Virus record (IMG/VR): IMGVR_UViG_3300032287_004285
Span: 1 to 25,807 of that record
Length of the DNA: 25,807 bases
Direction: 5' to 3' (one strand)
Source: a virus
Shown here: positions 6,812 through 13,398 of the stretch, in pieces
How positions within the stretch are numbered: position 1 is the first letter of the stretch
Layout: every line of letters begins with the position of its first letter
Translations under genes and position numbers: made by a program
The notes under the pieces: generated by a model
Seen by the model: only the letters and a program-made list of their open reading frames with translations
Told to the model about the DNA's origin: nothing
The model's database searches: none

Positions 6812-7612
6812 TTAAACTCCTCTTTTAGTGTCAAATGCAATAATGTGATCTCTTCCTGTCATATTGTATCCTTTTTCAGCACACATATCAAATACAATAG
6901 GATATATTTTAATTAATTCTTCACGAGTGTCTCCTGCAGGCATAATATATGTTTTAGATTTTGGGATGTTTAACAACACACGAAATTCTTCAATTTCTTC
7001 TAAATTATATCCTGTACCATCCCAAACTGGTTTGTAGTGGTAATCTGTATGGTAGGCTAACATTTGTTTGATTGTATCAAGATTTAATCTAAATTTATTA
7101 TGTTGATCGATCATTTTTTGGTCCACAATCGCTCCTTGAGGCGTAACAGCACCAAGTACGGGTATAGAATTATCAAATTTTGGGCTGAGAGATATAAGAC
7201 CCAAAGGATAGTCAGTAGCGATAAAATGGCTCCCTTCAGTTTCGATTGTAATAAGGATGTTTCTTTCATGGGCAAAGTGTGTTAATTCATTTACAAGTGC
7301 AGGATGCATAGTAGGTGAACCACCTGTTAACATCATTTCCTTAATATGAGGATTTTCATCATAAATACGAATAATATCGTTGAATGTAAATGTTCCTTTT
7401 TCAGGGTGGATGCTCGTATACCAGCTATCACACCAACCACCTTCACCAAAGTAGCATCGATGGGTACATCCTGTTGTGCGTACTGCAATTGTAGGGCGAC
7501 CAAACCGGCTACCTTCGGATTGTACACATCGATACAATTCTACTATTGGTAATGTTTTATTGTAATCTTCTATTCTATTCTTCATAACTTGCTGAGTTTC
7601 GTTCATGTTCAT
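6812..7612 (-). CDS. queE: 7-carboxy-7-deazaguanine synthase (QueE)
   Basis: Radical SAM enzyme turning 6-carboxy-tetrahydropterin into 7-carboxy-7-deazaguanine (CDG). VELYRCVQSEG and GRPTIAVRTTGC match the QueE N-terminus, MLTGGSP (94-100) is the SAM-binding GGE-like motif, and IETEGS follows. The cluster cysteines are Cys49, Cys53 and Cys61, spaced Cx3Cx7C instead of the usual Cx3Cx2C, so the loop carries about five extra residues. Length 266 aa is somewhat above the usual 210-230. I give the longest ATG start; the ATG at 7583-7585 is an alternative with less overlap with queD (11 against 38 bases). It is the last gene of the queC-queD-queE unit. Confidence 0.88.
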   Translation of the reverse strand: MNMNETQQVMKNRIEDYNKTLPIVELYRCVQSEGSRFGRPTIAVRTTGCTHRCYFGEGGWCDSWYTSIHPEKGTFTFNDIIRIYDENPHIKEMMLTGGSPTMHPALVNELTHFAHERNILITIETEGSHFIATDYPLGLISLSPKFDNSIPVLGAVTPQGAIVDQKMIDQHNKFRLNLDTIKQMLAYHTDYHYKPVWDGTGYNLEEIEEFRVLLNIPKSKTYIMPAGDTREELIKIYPIVFDMCAEKGYNMTGRDHIIAFDTKRGV

Positions 7613-8039
7613 ATACTTCTACTTTTGTAGCTCGTACTCTGTTATCTGTTTCTAATTCAAGAAAAGCATTGATATTATCATATAAATATTCTGCAAATCT
7701 TTCGCAACCAGTTGCTGGCAATATTCGTAATTGTATAATACCTTCCGCATTCATTTGTTTAAATAAAGTTAAATGAGGATCATCTTCAGCTATGATTGTA
7801 GTGTGGTCTAGTAGATATGCAAAATAATCTTTTGGAGACATACCATTCATTTTAGTTTTAGAACGTTTCATACCACCAAAATCCCATACCCAATTACGGT
7901 GATCTAATTCACCTTCAAACCATACTCTAAATGATATTGCATATCCGTGTAAAAAACTACAATGTGTATCATCTGCTTTCCATTGACGGAAACACGTTGA
8001 GTAACCATCAAATAATTTTGTTGAATTATATTTTGCCAT
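7575..8039 (-). CDS. queD: 6-carboxy-tetrahydropterin synthase-like protein (QueD)
   Basis: PTPS/QueD-family protein, expected to convert dihydroneopterin triphosphate to 6-carboxy-tetrahydropterin. Family features are the catalytic-type Cys27 in THCSFLHGY (25-33), the LDHTTI segment with Asp78-His79, and a late VEVYEHE segment. The zinc site is unusual: the HGH pair reads HGY (His31, Tyr33), and the usual N-terminal AxH reads STCF (14-17). His26 may substitute as a ligand. Length 154 aa is within the PTPS range. The gene begins 1 base after the queC stop. It is probably a phage-specific QueD branch still able to bind metal; the altered site makes the exact reaction less certain. Confidence 0.8.
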   Translation of the reverse strand: MAKYNSTKLFDGYSTCFRQWKADDTHCSFLHGYAISFRVWFEGELDHRNWVWDFGGMKRSKTKMNGMSPKDYFAYLLDHTTIIAEDDPHLTLFKQMNAEGIIQLRILPATGCERFAEYLYDNINAFLELETDNRVRATKVEVYEHERNSASYEE

Positions 8040-8040
8040 T

Positions 8041-8868
8041 TTAATTATTATATGTTTTTAATACTTTTGTTACTTGTTCTACAACAAATTCCCAATACAC
8101 AGGACCTTCTTCGTCTGCATATCCTGCAGGATCAGGGCGACCTAATTTAATAAATGCTTCTACTCGTTCAACTGAACTAGCTGATTTATAGTCTGAGAAC
8201 CAGTCTCCCCATATTTCATCATCTGTAAATGTATGGGGGATAAAAATTGGTTTGTAAGATGTCATTGTTCTTGAATACACTTCGTTAAAGTCTAAACCTA
8301 AATCTTCACACAATATTTCTCCATCTTGTAAAATAGTGAATTTATCACCTTCAAGATATGGTGTAAAGTAGCCTACTTTCTCAGAACCCCAATTACCAAT
8401 TCTAAATGCTGCGTCATCTGCATCTCTAAATTCTTGTCTACAATCAGGATAAATTGCATGATCACCTGCATGTATTCCTAAGGCAATGTCACATTGTTCA
8501 CCTGTTTGATCAGCTTTAGATAAAGCAACTGCTTGCACAATAGAGGCAAATATTTTGTTTCGATTTGGAACAACTGTTGCTTTCATATTTTCTTCAGCAT
8601 AGTGTCCTTCAGGTACTTCATCTCCACCCGTTACAAGTGCTGAGTTAAGTAGGTCTGTAAGTCCGTCTAATTTAATAACACGATAATTAATATCGTATTT
8701 GTAACATAGGTAATCTACTAGTGATTGAGCGCGTTCAAGCTCAACTCTATGTTTTTGTCCATAATCAAATGAAATTGCTGTTACTGTATCGTACTCTTTC
8801 AAGCAACGAAGTAACAATGTACTGGAATCCATTCCTCCAGATAGGGATACTACAACATGTCTTTCCAT
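8041..8868 (-). CDS. queC: QueC-family PP-loop enzyme (7-cyano-7-deazaguanine synthase-like)
   Basis: ATP-dependent PP-loop enzyme of the QueC family, which converts CDG to preQ0. The N-terminal SGGMDSS (10-16) is the PP-loop, SFDYGQKHRVEL (33-44) is a QueC signature, and GIHAGDHAIYPDCRQEF (131-147) matches the conserved substrate region. The C-terminal zinc site of canonical QueC (four Cys in SCY...CGxCxxC before ERxxAF) is absent: the region reads TMTSY then SDYKSASSVERVEAF, and there is no Cys after residue 187. ERVEAF and GRPDP are still aligned, so this is substitution and not truncation. It might make preQ0 without zinc or stop at another 7-deazaguanine. First of the que trio; a 58-aa gene overlaps its start. 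Confidence 0.85.
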   Translation of the reverse strand: MERHVVVSLSGGMDSSTLLLRCLKEYDTVTAISFDYGQKHRVELERAQSLVDYLCYKYDINYRVIKLDGLTDLLNSALVTGGDEVPEGHYAEENMKATVVPNRNKIFASIVQAVALSKADQTGEQCDIALGIHAGDHAIYPDCRQEFRDADDAAFRIGNWGSEKVGYFTPYLEGDKFTILQDGEILCEDLGLDFNEVYSRTMTSYKPIFIPHTFTDDEIWGDWFSDYKSASSVERVEAFIKLGRPDPAGYADEEGPVYWEFVVEQVTKVLKTYNN

Positions 8869-9026
8869 AATTCGTCATGATTTAAATTTTTAAATTGTTC
8901 TTTAGTTAATCCTTTCATTAACATATAAGCTTCAAAGTCAATATCCAAGAGTCTCCAATGGTCATACCATTCAGATTTCCAGGTTTCACGAAACTTTTCA
9001 AATTCTTGTTTTGTTACTTTATCCAT
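8850..9026 (-). CDS. Hypothetical 58-aa protein overlapping queC
   Basis: ATG at 9024-9026 and TAG at 8850-8852 define a 58-aa frame beginning MDKVTKQEFEKFRETWKSEW. It fills the gap between the 88-aa gene (2 bases away) and queC, which it overlaps by 19 bases, so it is positioned like a real cistron. The protein is rich in Trp, Lys and Glu, predicted helical, with no membrane segment. Function unknown; co-transcription suggests a link to 7-deazaguanine synthesis or DNA metabolism. Confidence 0.6.
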   Translation of the reverse strand: MDKVTKQEFEKFRETWKSEWYDHWRLLDIDFEAYMLMKGLTKEQFKNLNHDELWKDML

Positions 9027-9028
9027 AA

Positions 9029-9295
9029 TTAAAATGGTAAATCATCATCATCAACATTTCCTGTCCAATCATGTCCTTCAGGAAATTCATTTTCCATTTG
9101 GATATGTCCTGGTCCTCTAAAATGAAAATCAAGAAAATCTTTTGGGTAAAGAAGAACTTTACCTGTATATTTTGGGTTTGAAATTTCTCGAATTTGAAAA
9201 GGCACACCTCTTTTATCTGCTTCTGCTTTAACTTCTAAACCTAGTTTTTCACCTGCTGGCTTTCCTAGATAATCATATAAACTTAAATATTCCAT
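9029..9295 (-). CDS. Small protein with SSB-like acidic C-terminal tail (88 aa)
   Basis: Unrecognised 88-aa protein opening the que operon. The body has a KYTGKVLLYPKDFLDFHF segment that looks like a small beta-rich domain. It ends NVDDDDLPF (80-88), closely resembling the acidic tip of bacterial SSB (E. coli ends DFDDDIPF), which docks SSB-interacting proteins. The gp32-like SSB of this phage also ends in an acidic run plus PF. This suggests the protein competes for or recruits the same partners, perhaps at replicating or modified DNA (inference). A full promoter (9313-9344) precedes it. Confidence 0.7.
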   Translation of the reverse strand: MEYLSLYDYLGKPAGEKLGLEVKAEADKRGVPFQIREISNPKYTGKVLLYPKDFLDFHFRGPGHIQMENEFPEGHDWTGNVDDDDLPF

Positions 9296-9312
9296 AACTT
9301 TTGTATTTTAAA

Positions 9313-9344
9313 TAAATATAAGAAAACTAATTATAAACTCCAAA
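9313..9344 (-). promoter_or_regulatory. Bacteroidetes-type promoter for the que operon
   Basis: The minus strand has ATTTGGAG, with TTTG at 9341-9344, exactly 20 bases, then TATATTTA at 9313-9320, 17 bases upstream of the ATG at 9295. This drives the 88-aa gene, the 58-aa gene, queC, queD and queE. Identical spacing recurs at four other genes. Confidence 0.7.
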
Positions 9345-10139
9345 TTAGAGTCCATTTATTTCTCTAAACATTTCAACATTCCAATCTACAAGACCTTCAC
9401 TGATTCGGTTAATATCCATATCTTGATAGTTATTCATGTTAGCGATTGGTTTTTTATGTAATCCCATTTTTGTATATGGCATTTCTCCAATTGCAGCCAT
9501 AATTGGATTTGATGTGTCAATTGATTCAATACATTCAATATTTTTATACATTCCAAATTCAATAGGAGATGCTGTTCCAAGTAAATGTACACGATCAAAT
9601 TTTGATAAAACTTTTTGTTCATATAAAGATGACAAAACAATAAATCGTCCAATTGCTTTACCTAAATCTTTATTTGGGTGTGGGCATAAATCATTATAAT
9701 ATGAAGCACCATATGAATACGCTATTTTCTTATAACCTAAATCTTTATATGTTACCGTACAAAGTATAGCTTCATGCATTGATTTTGCTTGCACCACAGC
9801 TACTTTCATTACTTCTTCAGGCAATTCAATTTTAGACCATTGTTTTGCATTTCTAACAGAAGCATCTTTTTCTTCCCAAACATCAGGTATAATAAATTCA
9901 TTTGGTTTAATCTCATTTACCCAATGTAGTAAACGTTCTGTATTGTATGCTTCTCCAAGTTCATGGAGTGAATTGTCCATTACAATGTAGCGGCCCATTT
10001 TCTTTGATTCATAGAAGAAATTACGGTATTCTTCGTTTTCGTCCATTAAATGAGGCAAACAGTAATCATAGTCGTTAAATTCTCTACTTTTTTCTAAGAG
10101 GCAAAATGGTACCTCATGTGATATTTTTATTTTTTTCAT
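9345..10139 (-). CDS. dpdA: DpdA-like DNA guanine transglycosylase
   Basis: 264-aa protein resembling phage DpdA, a TGT-fold enzyme that swaps guanine in DNA for a 7-deazaguanine base. TGT landmarks can be placed: Asp55 in YIVMDNS (base-binding Asp), IIPDV (83-87), HLLGTASPIEF (185-195, the GxGxP-type phosphate or base region) and Asp208 in SIDTSNP (candidate nucleophile). The CxCxxC zinc motif of tRNA TGT is absent, as in short phage DpdA forms. It is followed, after a promoter, by the queC/D/E operon, and preceded with an ATGA overlap by a 91-aa gene. The closest alternative is a tRNA-acting TGT, less likely in a phage with this gene set and without the tRNA-type zinc site. The subfamily cannot be decided by eye. 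Confidence 0.8.
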   Translation of the reverse strand: MKKIKISHEVPFCLLEKSREFNDYDYCLPHLMDENEEYRNFFYESKKMGRYIVMDNSLHELGEAYNTERLLHWVNEIKPNEFIIPDVWEEKDASVRNAKQWSKIELPEEVMKVAVVQAKSMHEAILCTVTYKDLGYKKIAYSYGASYYNDLCPHPNKDLGKAIGRFIVLSSLYEQKVLSKFDRVHLLGTASPIEFGMYKNIECIESIDTSNPIMAAIGEMPYTKMGLHKKPIANMNNYQDMDINRISEGLVDWNVEMFREINGL

Positions 10140-10411
10140 ACTATACGTTTTATAGTTATTGTATTATTCCCTTCTATTTTGATTTGCTCTGAAAGTTGTT
10201 TTTGGTATTCAAGAATAAATTGTCTTTTGATATCTAAAGCTAATTCATATCCTCTGCCATCATCCATTATGCTTATAGTTTTGCCCTCCTTTAATGAATC
10301 AACACCTCGTTTTACATTTTTTTCATATTGGTCTTGTTTCCAATTATCTTCAAACATTGGTTCAGGCATAGAAGATTTTGGTTTTTCTCTTTTAAAAATA
10401 TTAAATTTCAT
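10136..10411 (-). CDS. Hypothetical 91-aa protein coupled to dpdA
   Basis: Unrecognised 91-aa protein beginning MKFNIFKREKPKSSMPEPMF. The N-terminus is basic and Pro-containing and the rest looks helical with alternating charge, ending NNTITIKRIV. No membrane segment or known motif. Its stop overlaps the dpdA start as ATGA (10136-10139), so the two are translated in a coupled way. That makes it a candidate accessory or partner of the transglycosylase. Confidence 0.65.
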   Translation of the reverse strand: MKFNIFKREKPKSSMPEPMFEDNWKQDQYEKNVKRGVDSLKEGKTISIMDDGRGYELALDIKRQFILEYQKQLSEQIKIEGNNTITIKRIV

Positions 10412-10415
10412 CTTA

Positions 10416-10664
10416 TTAATTTAATGCAAACATACGATCTTCTTCTTTAACTCCCAAATCATCTAGTACTGCAAATCTTTTTGAGTTGTACCCTACCCAG
10501 TGTACTCCCCATTTTGTAGTACCTTCATTTACAGCCCCTTTTAAGATAAAAGCTCGTTGTTCATACCCGTTGATATATTCATATTCAACTTCATATATTT
10601 GTCCTTCAACAACATTTGCTCCTAAAGGCAACTCTTTATCATTTATGCAAAATACTGTTTTCAT
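10416..10664 (-). CDS. Hypothetical 82-aa phage protein
   Basis: 82-aa protein starting MKTVFCINDKELPLGANVVE, with VEGQIYEVEYEY and a C-terminal KRFAVLDDLG segment. The pattern suggests a small beta-barrel like those of conserved T4-type and cyanophage hypothetical proteins, but I cannot name a family with confidence. It overlaps the preceding 47-aa gene by 4 bases (ATGA) and is followed 4 bases later by the 91-aa gene, so it lies in the dpdA transcription unit. Confidence 0.65.
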   Translation of the reverse strand: MKTVFCINDKELPLGANVVEGQIYEVEYEYINGYEQRAFILKGAVNEGTTKWGVHWVGYNSKRFAVLDDLGVKEEDRMFALN

Positions 10665-10804
10665 ATATTATCTCTTTTTGTAAATTTTACTCTAACTACT
10701 TCTTTAGGTGTTGAAAACCTGTTTACCTCATATATTTCATTACCTACTTTTACAGATTTATCTTTAGTATAAAATGATGTTATTTTATTACTTTTACTTT
10801 TCAT
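10661..10804 (-). CDS. Hypothetical 47-aa basic protein
   Basis: ATG at 10802-10804 and TGA at 10661-10663 give a 47-aa frame beginning MKSKSNKITSFYTKDKS. It is Lys-rich, with a VGNEIYEVNRFSTPKEVVRV core that looks like a small beta hairpin. The stop overlaps the start of the 82-aa gene as ATGA, and the gene fills an otherwise empty 150-base gap; both support it being real. Function unknown. Confidence 0.6.
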   Translation of the reverse strand: MKSKSNKITSFYTKDKSVKVGNEIYEVNRFSTPKEVVRVKFTKRDNI

Positions 10805-10818
10805 ATAAATGTAAGGCA

Positions 10819-11343
10819 TTACCAATTAATTTTATGATTATAAACTTTATGAGCGTATCCATTTACACATGGTCTACCTGTGTTGTAACATCCAAACACT
10901 GTTTTCCAATCTCTATATTTGTTGTATAGTTTACGAAGTACTTTCATAGATGTTCTAACATTATATTCTATATCGTTTCGTAATTGTTCACGAGAAACGT
11001 TATCATGATTATTACTTCTAGCAGTTGCTAACATAATCTGCATAGGACCTAACGCACCCGCGCTTGAACCTTGAGCATGGTTATAATTCCAATGGAACGG
11101 GCCTCTATACCCAGTTTCTGCGTTAGCTATCCCAAAAGCAAAACGTAAAGGAACATCAAATGTATCAGCGTATTGTTTTATATAATTGTACATCTGCATA
11201 CAAGGTGGAGCATTACGTTGTATTTTTTCTGGGATGCGCACTTCTTGTTTTACCTCAGGTTCATCAGTTTGAACTGTAGTGGTAATAGCGGTGGCAGCCG
11301 ATACGACTGCCACAACGCCTAGTTTTATATTATTTAATATCAT
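10819..11343 (-). CDS. Exported SLT-type lytic transglycosylase
   Basis: 174-aa murein-cleaving enzyme with an SLT/goose-lysozyme-like fold. The N-terminus (residues 5-22) is a hydrophobic signal sequence or signal anchor. The catalytic glutamate is Glu76 in GIANAETGYRG, followed by GALGPMQIM (96-104, the GLMQI-type motif) and a late FGCYNTGRP segment matching the AYNxGxG region. Two Cys in the C-terminal part (GCYNTGRPC) could form a disulfide in the periplasm. It overlaps the preceding 108-aa membrane protein gene by 14 bases. It could act in entry as a virion protein or in lysis; the separate lysis block with another lysozyme leaves this open. Confidence 0.82.
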   Translation of the reverse strand: MILNNIKLGVVAVVSAATAITTTVQTDEPEVKQEVRIPEKIQRNAPPCMQMYNYIKQYADTFDVPLRFAFGIANAETGYRGPFHWNYNHAQGSSAGALGPMQIMLATARSNNHDNVSREQLRNDIEYNVRTSMKVLRKLYNKYRDWKTVFGCYNTGRPCVNGYAHKVYNHKINW

Positions 11344-11656
11344 TACCTTCTTGTTTAATACGGTTTACATACATACTAAAGATAGTTTTACCTATTTCAT
11401 CAGAGTACACAATGTATTTTCCTGTAGTTCGTTCTATCATGATTAATTCGGAACTTTCATTTACAGCAATTGAAATTTCTTCAGGAGAAAAAGCATGCGC
11501 ATAAGGATTAGTTGCAACTTCTTTTTTAATGCTTTGATTTTTTCCCATGTAGTTTCCAATTCCGAAACTTGCAGTTACTAAACCTGCTACTACTACATAA
11601 TTAATTGCTCGTTTACTAACTTCAATTAATTTTTCTTTACTCACAACATTTTTCAT
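11330..11656 (-). CDS. Single-pass membrane protein (108 aa)
   Basis: Unrecognised 108-aa protein. A short basic N-terminus is followed by one hydrophobic segment (about 19-36, with Gly-rich GLVTASFGIGNYMG). The soluble C-terminal part is mixed charge and ends QEGNDIK, so it is probably anchored with the domain in the periplasm. It overlaps the lytic transglycosylase start by 14 bases, which suggests the two work together. A spanin-like or enzyme-anchoring role is possible, not shown. Its own promoter lies at 11679-11710. Confidence 0.65.
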   Translation of the reverse strand: MKNVVSKEKLIEVSKRAINYVVVAGLVTASFGIGNYMGKNQSIKKEVATNPYAHAFSPEEISIAVNESSELIMIERTTGKYIVYSDEIGKTIFSMYVNRIKQEGNDIK

Positions 11657-11678
11657 ATAACCTATTTTTAAATTTACT

Positions 11679-11710
11679 TAAATATAAGTAAATATTTTTA
11701 GAAAGCCTAA
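11679..11710 (-). promoter_or_regulatory. Bacteroidetes-type promoter for the 108-aa/transglycosylase unit
   Basis: TATATTTA on the minus strand at 11679-11686 lies exactly 20 bases downstream of TTAG (11707-11710), one mismatch from the TTTG box. The ATG is 22 bases further on. Same spacing as the other promoters of this type. Downstream genes may include the 47-, 82- and 91-aa genes and dpdA. Confidence 0.6.
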
Positions 11711-11713
11711 CCT

Positions 11714-12727
11714 TTACATATAATTTATAGTATTATCATCTTTTTTTCTAAGATTATTTAGTTTTTCTTTTAACGGAGCAACAGCTGCTTCTATCCTACG
11801 ACCTATAGCTCCAGATTTTTGTATTCTTTGAATTTCGTTTTCTACTGCTTTTATTTCTTCTGAGGTAGAAGGGGTAGGTTCTGGTGTAGATTCTTTTATT
11901 TTAGGTTCACCGTATATGTTTGTTTTAGGTTTTAGGTTGTTAAATGCCTGGTTAGTTGCGATTACTAATATGATTGCTAGAGGGTCGAATACAAATATAA
12001 TTAATAGTATAAACCAATTAGCTACGTCTTTAACACCACTTCCTGTGATTTCACTTACATATTTTACAGCCCCTAGTTCATTTCCGAGTTCGGTTTTAGA
12101 TTCCATACTTAAAACTTGAACCTCTAAATTTGTTATACTATCATTTAAAGCATCTATTTTTGAGGAAATAGTGTCCCTTCTAATTTGTGCTTCTTTTAAT
12201 TGTGCCTCAAATGCTTTTCTATTACCAGTATTAGCTTTAGTTGTAACTTGTCCTGTTTTTCTATCTACAGATTGAGTTGTTGTATTTGTAGAGAGAGCGT
12301 TTCGTAATTGGGATATGTCTTTATCTAAAATAGATTTTTCTGTAGTTAGTTCTACTTTAATGTCTTCAAATCGTGTCTTTTTAACTTCAACATTTGCAAT
12401 TTGTTTATCACTAATGTTCATTTTAGCAATATTTTCTTGAAATCCAGTTGTTAATAAACCATAAATACCTAAAGATGTTATAAATGATAATATAACAAGT
12501 GCTATTGTCAAATAGATTTTTAGACCAGTATATGTTTTTTTCCATTGGTCATGTAAGTAGGTTGCTATTGCTATTTTAGATACTTCTAGAAATGAACCCA
12601 TTACCATAACAGGTATAGCTACACTAGCAAATAAAACGGATAAACCTAGAACACTGTAATATGCTGCTGTAAAGGATAAACCGACAGCACAAAATAATAA
12701 AAAATAAGGTAAAAATTTTTCTTTCAT
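11714..12727 (-). CDS. Multi-pass membrane protein with central coiled coil
   Basis: About 337 aa. I chose the ATG at 12725-12727 (MKEKFLPYF); the longer frame would begin at a TTG at 12736. Hydrophobic segments lie at roughly 5-48 (two passes) and 70-93, then a long Glu/Lys/Gln-rich coiled-coil-like region (about 95-215), then another membrane segment around FILLIIFVFDPLAIILVIA. The C-terminal tail is Pro/Thr/Glu-rich, then basic and helical. Family not recognised; similar multi-pass coiled-coil proteins are common in marine T4-like phages. No enzyme motif is seen. It follows a strong terminator, so it probably has its own start of transcription, though I see no clear promoter. Confidence 0.7.
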   Translation of the reverse strand: MKEKFLPYFLLFCAVGLSFTAAYYSVLGLSVLFASVAIPVMVMGSFLEVSKIAIATYLHDQWKKTYTGLKIYLTIALVILSFITSLGIYGLLTTGFQENIAKMNISDKQIANVEVKKTRFEDIKVELTTEKSILDKDISQLRNALSTNTTTQSVDRKTGQVTTKANTGNRKAFEAQLKEAQIRRDTISSKIDALNDSITNLEVQVLSMESKTELGNELGAVKYVSEITGSGVKDVANWFILLIIFVFDPLAIILVIATNQAFNNLKPKTNIYGEPKIKESTPEPTPSTSEEIKAVENEIQRIQKSGAIGRRIEAAVAPLKEKLNNLRKKDDNTINYM

Positions 12728-12740
12728 AATGGTCAATATA

Positions 12741-12762
12741 AAAAGGCCCCTATAAGGGGCCT
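12741..12762 (-). terminator. Intrinsic terminator after the small repeat-containing gene
   Basis: Perfect 7-bp GC-rich stem AGGCCCC/GGGGCCT with a 5-base TTATA loop (12744-12762), followed on the minus strand by a T run (12741-12744) and further A/T bases. It sits 28 bases after the stop of the 183-aa gene and is the clearest rho-independent terminator in the window. Confidence 0.85.
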
Positions 12763-12790
12763 AATATTTTTATCTATTTTGAAAAATAAA

Positions 12791-13342
12791 TTATACGATT
12801 CGGATTTGGATAAAGTTTCCGTTTTTATATAATCCACCTACAGCAACCCCACCTAAAGCAGCAGCTGCATCATCAGCATATTCTCCTAGATTGGCTACAT
12901 AATTTACAACATCAAAGAATGAAGCTGTTTGAGCTGTAGTTACATAAGATGCTGTTTGAGCTGTAGTTACATAAGAAGCTGTTTGAGCTGTAGTTACATA
13001 AGATGCTGTTTGAGCTGTAGTTACATAAGAAGCTGTTTGAGCTGTAGTCACATAAGAAGCTGTTGCGGCTGTTCCTAATACACTTCCTGTTAAATTAGCA
13101 GTAATACCTGCGGTTACAGTTAAAGAACCAGTAATTGAAGCGTTTCCGTTAAGGGAACCGTCCCAATCTCCTGTTACACCTGTTAAACCACTACCATCAC
13201 CTGCAAAAGCAGACGCAGTTACTGCAGTTGAAACGATTAGTGAACCTGTTATAGCGTGAGATCCTGTAAAATAACGGAAGTTATTATCCATTTCATTAAT
13301 AGTCAACGCGGTTCCTTTTACTTCTCTAAGAGTTAATGCCAT
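12791..13342 (-). CDS. Small tail-fibre-like structural protein with 9-residue repeats
   Basis: 183-aa protein. The start MALTLREVKGTALTINEMDNN is typical of short marine-phage fibre or tail-associated proteins. Middle regions carry SITGSLTV-type beta-repeat segments. Residues 94-138 are five tandem copies of TASYVTTAQ. The C-terminus (AAAALGGVAVGGLYKNGNF) resembles the end domain of small appendage proteins. No signal peptide. It is followed by a strong terminator and preceded by a TATAATAAA element. A virion role is likely, but the exact component is unknown. Confidence 0.7.
   Translation of the reverse strand: MALTLREVKGTALTINEMDNNFRYFTGSHAITGSLIVSTAVTASAFAGDGSGLTGVTGDWDGSLNGNASITGSLTVTAGITANLTGSVLGTAATASYVTTAQTASYVTTAQTASYVTTAQTASYVTTAQTASYVTTAQTASFFDVVNYVANLGEYADDAAAALGGVAVGGLYKNGNFIQIRIV
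12929..13063 (-). repeat. Five tandem 27-bp repeats encoding TASYVTTAQ
   Basis: Five near-identical 27-base units. The Ala codon in TAS alternates between GCT and GCA in successive units, so the true unit of amplification looks like 54 bases. The run stays in frame, so copy-number changes alter protein length by multiples of 9 residues. Confidence 0.85.
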
Positions 13343-13362
13343 GATTATTTTAGTTTATTTGT

Positions 13363-13371
13363 TTTATTATA
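13363..13371 (-). promoter_or_regulatory. Candidate late-type promoter element
   Basis: TATAATAAA on the minus strand 20 bases before the 183-aa gene start; the same 9-mer stands before the fibre gene and the first lysis gene. It has no partner -33 box. Confidence 0.35.
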
Positions 13372-13398
13372 CGTATTGTGTTTTTTTAAAAGATACAC

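Noticed and set aside
7333-7527. Minus-strand overlapping frame inside queE, and similar frames at 9019-9207, 9434-9652, 13949-14137 and 24996-25217
   Set aside because: Alternative frames of well-supported genes with no start context or family match.
8041-8868. QueC considered a decaying pseudogene because of the missing cysteines
   Set aside because: Frame is intact, other motifs are strongly kept and the altered region keeps its length, so purifying selection is more likely.
12929-13063. Regular repeats considered as a CRISPR array
   Set aside because: Units are directly tandem without spacers and stay in frame with a coding sequence.
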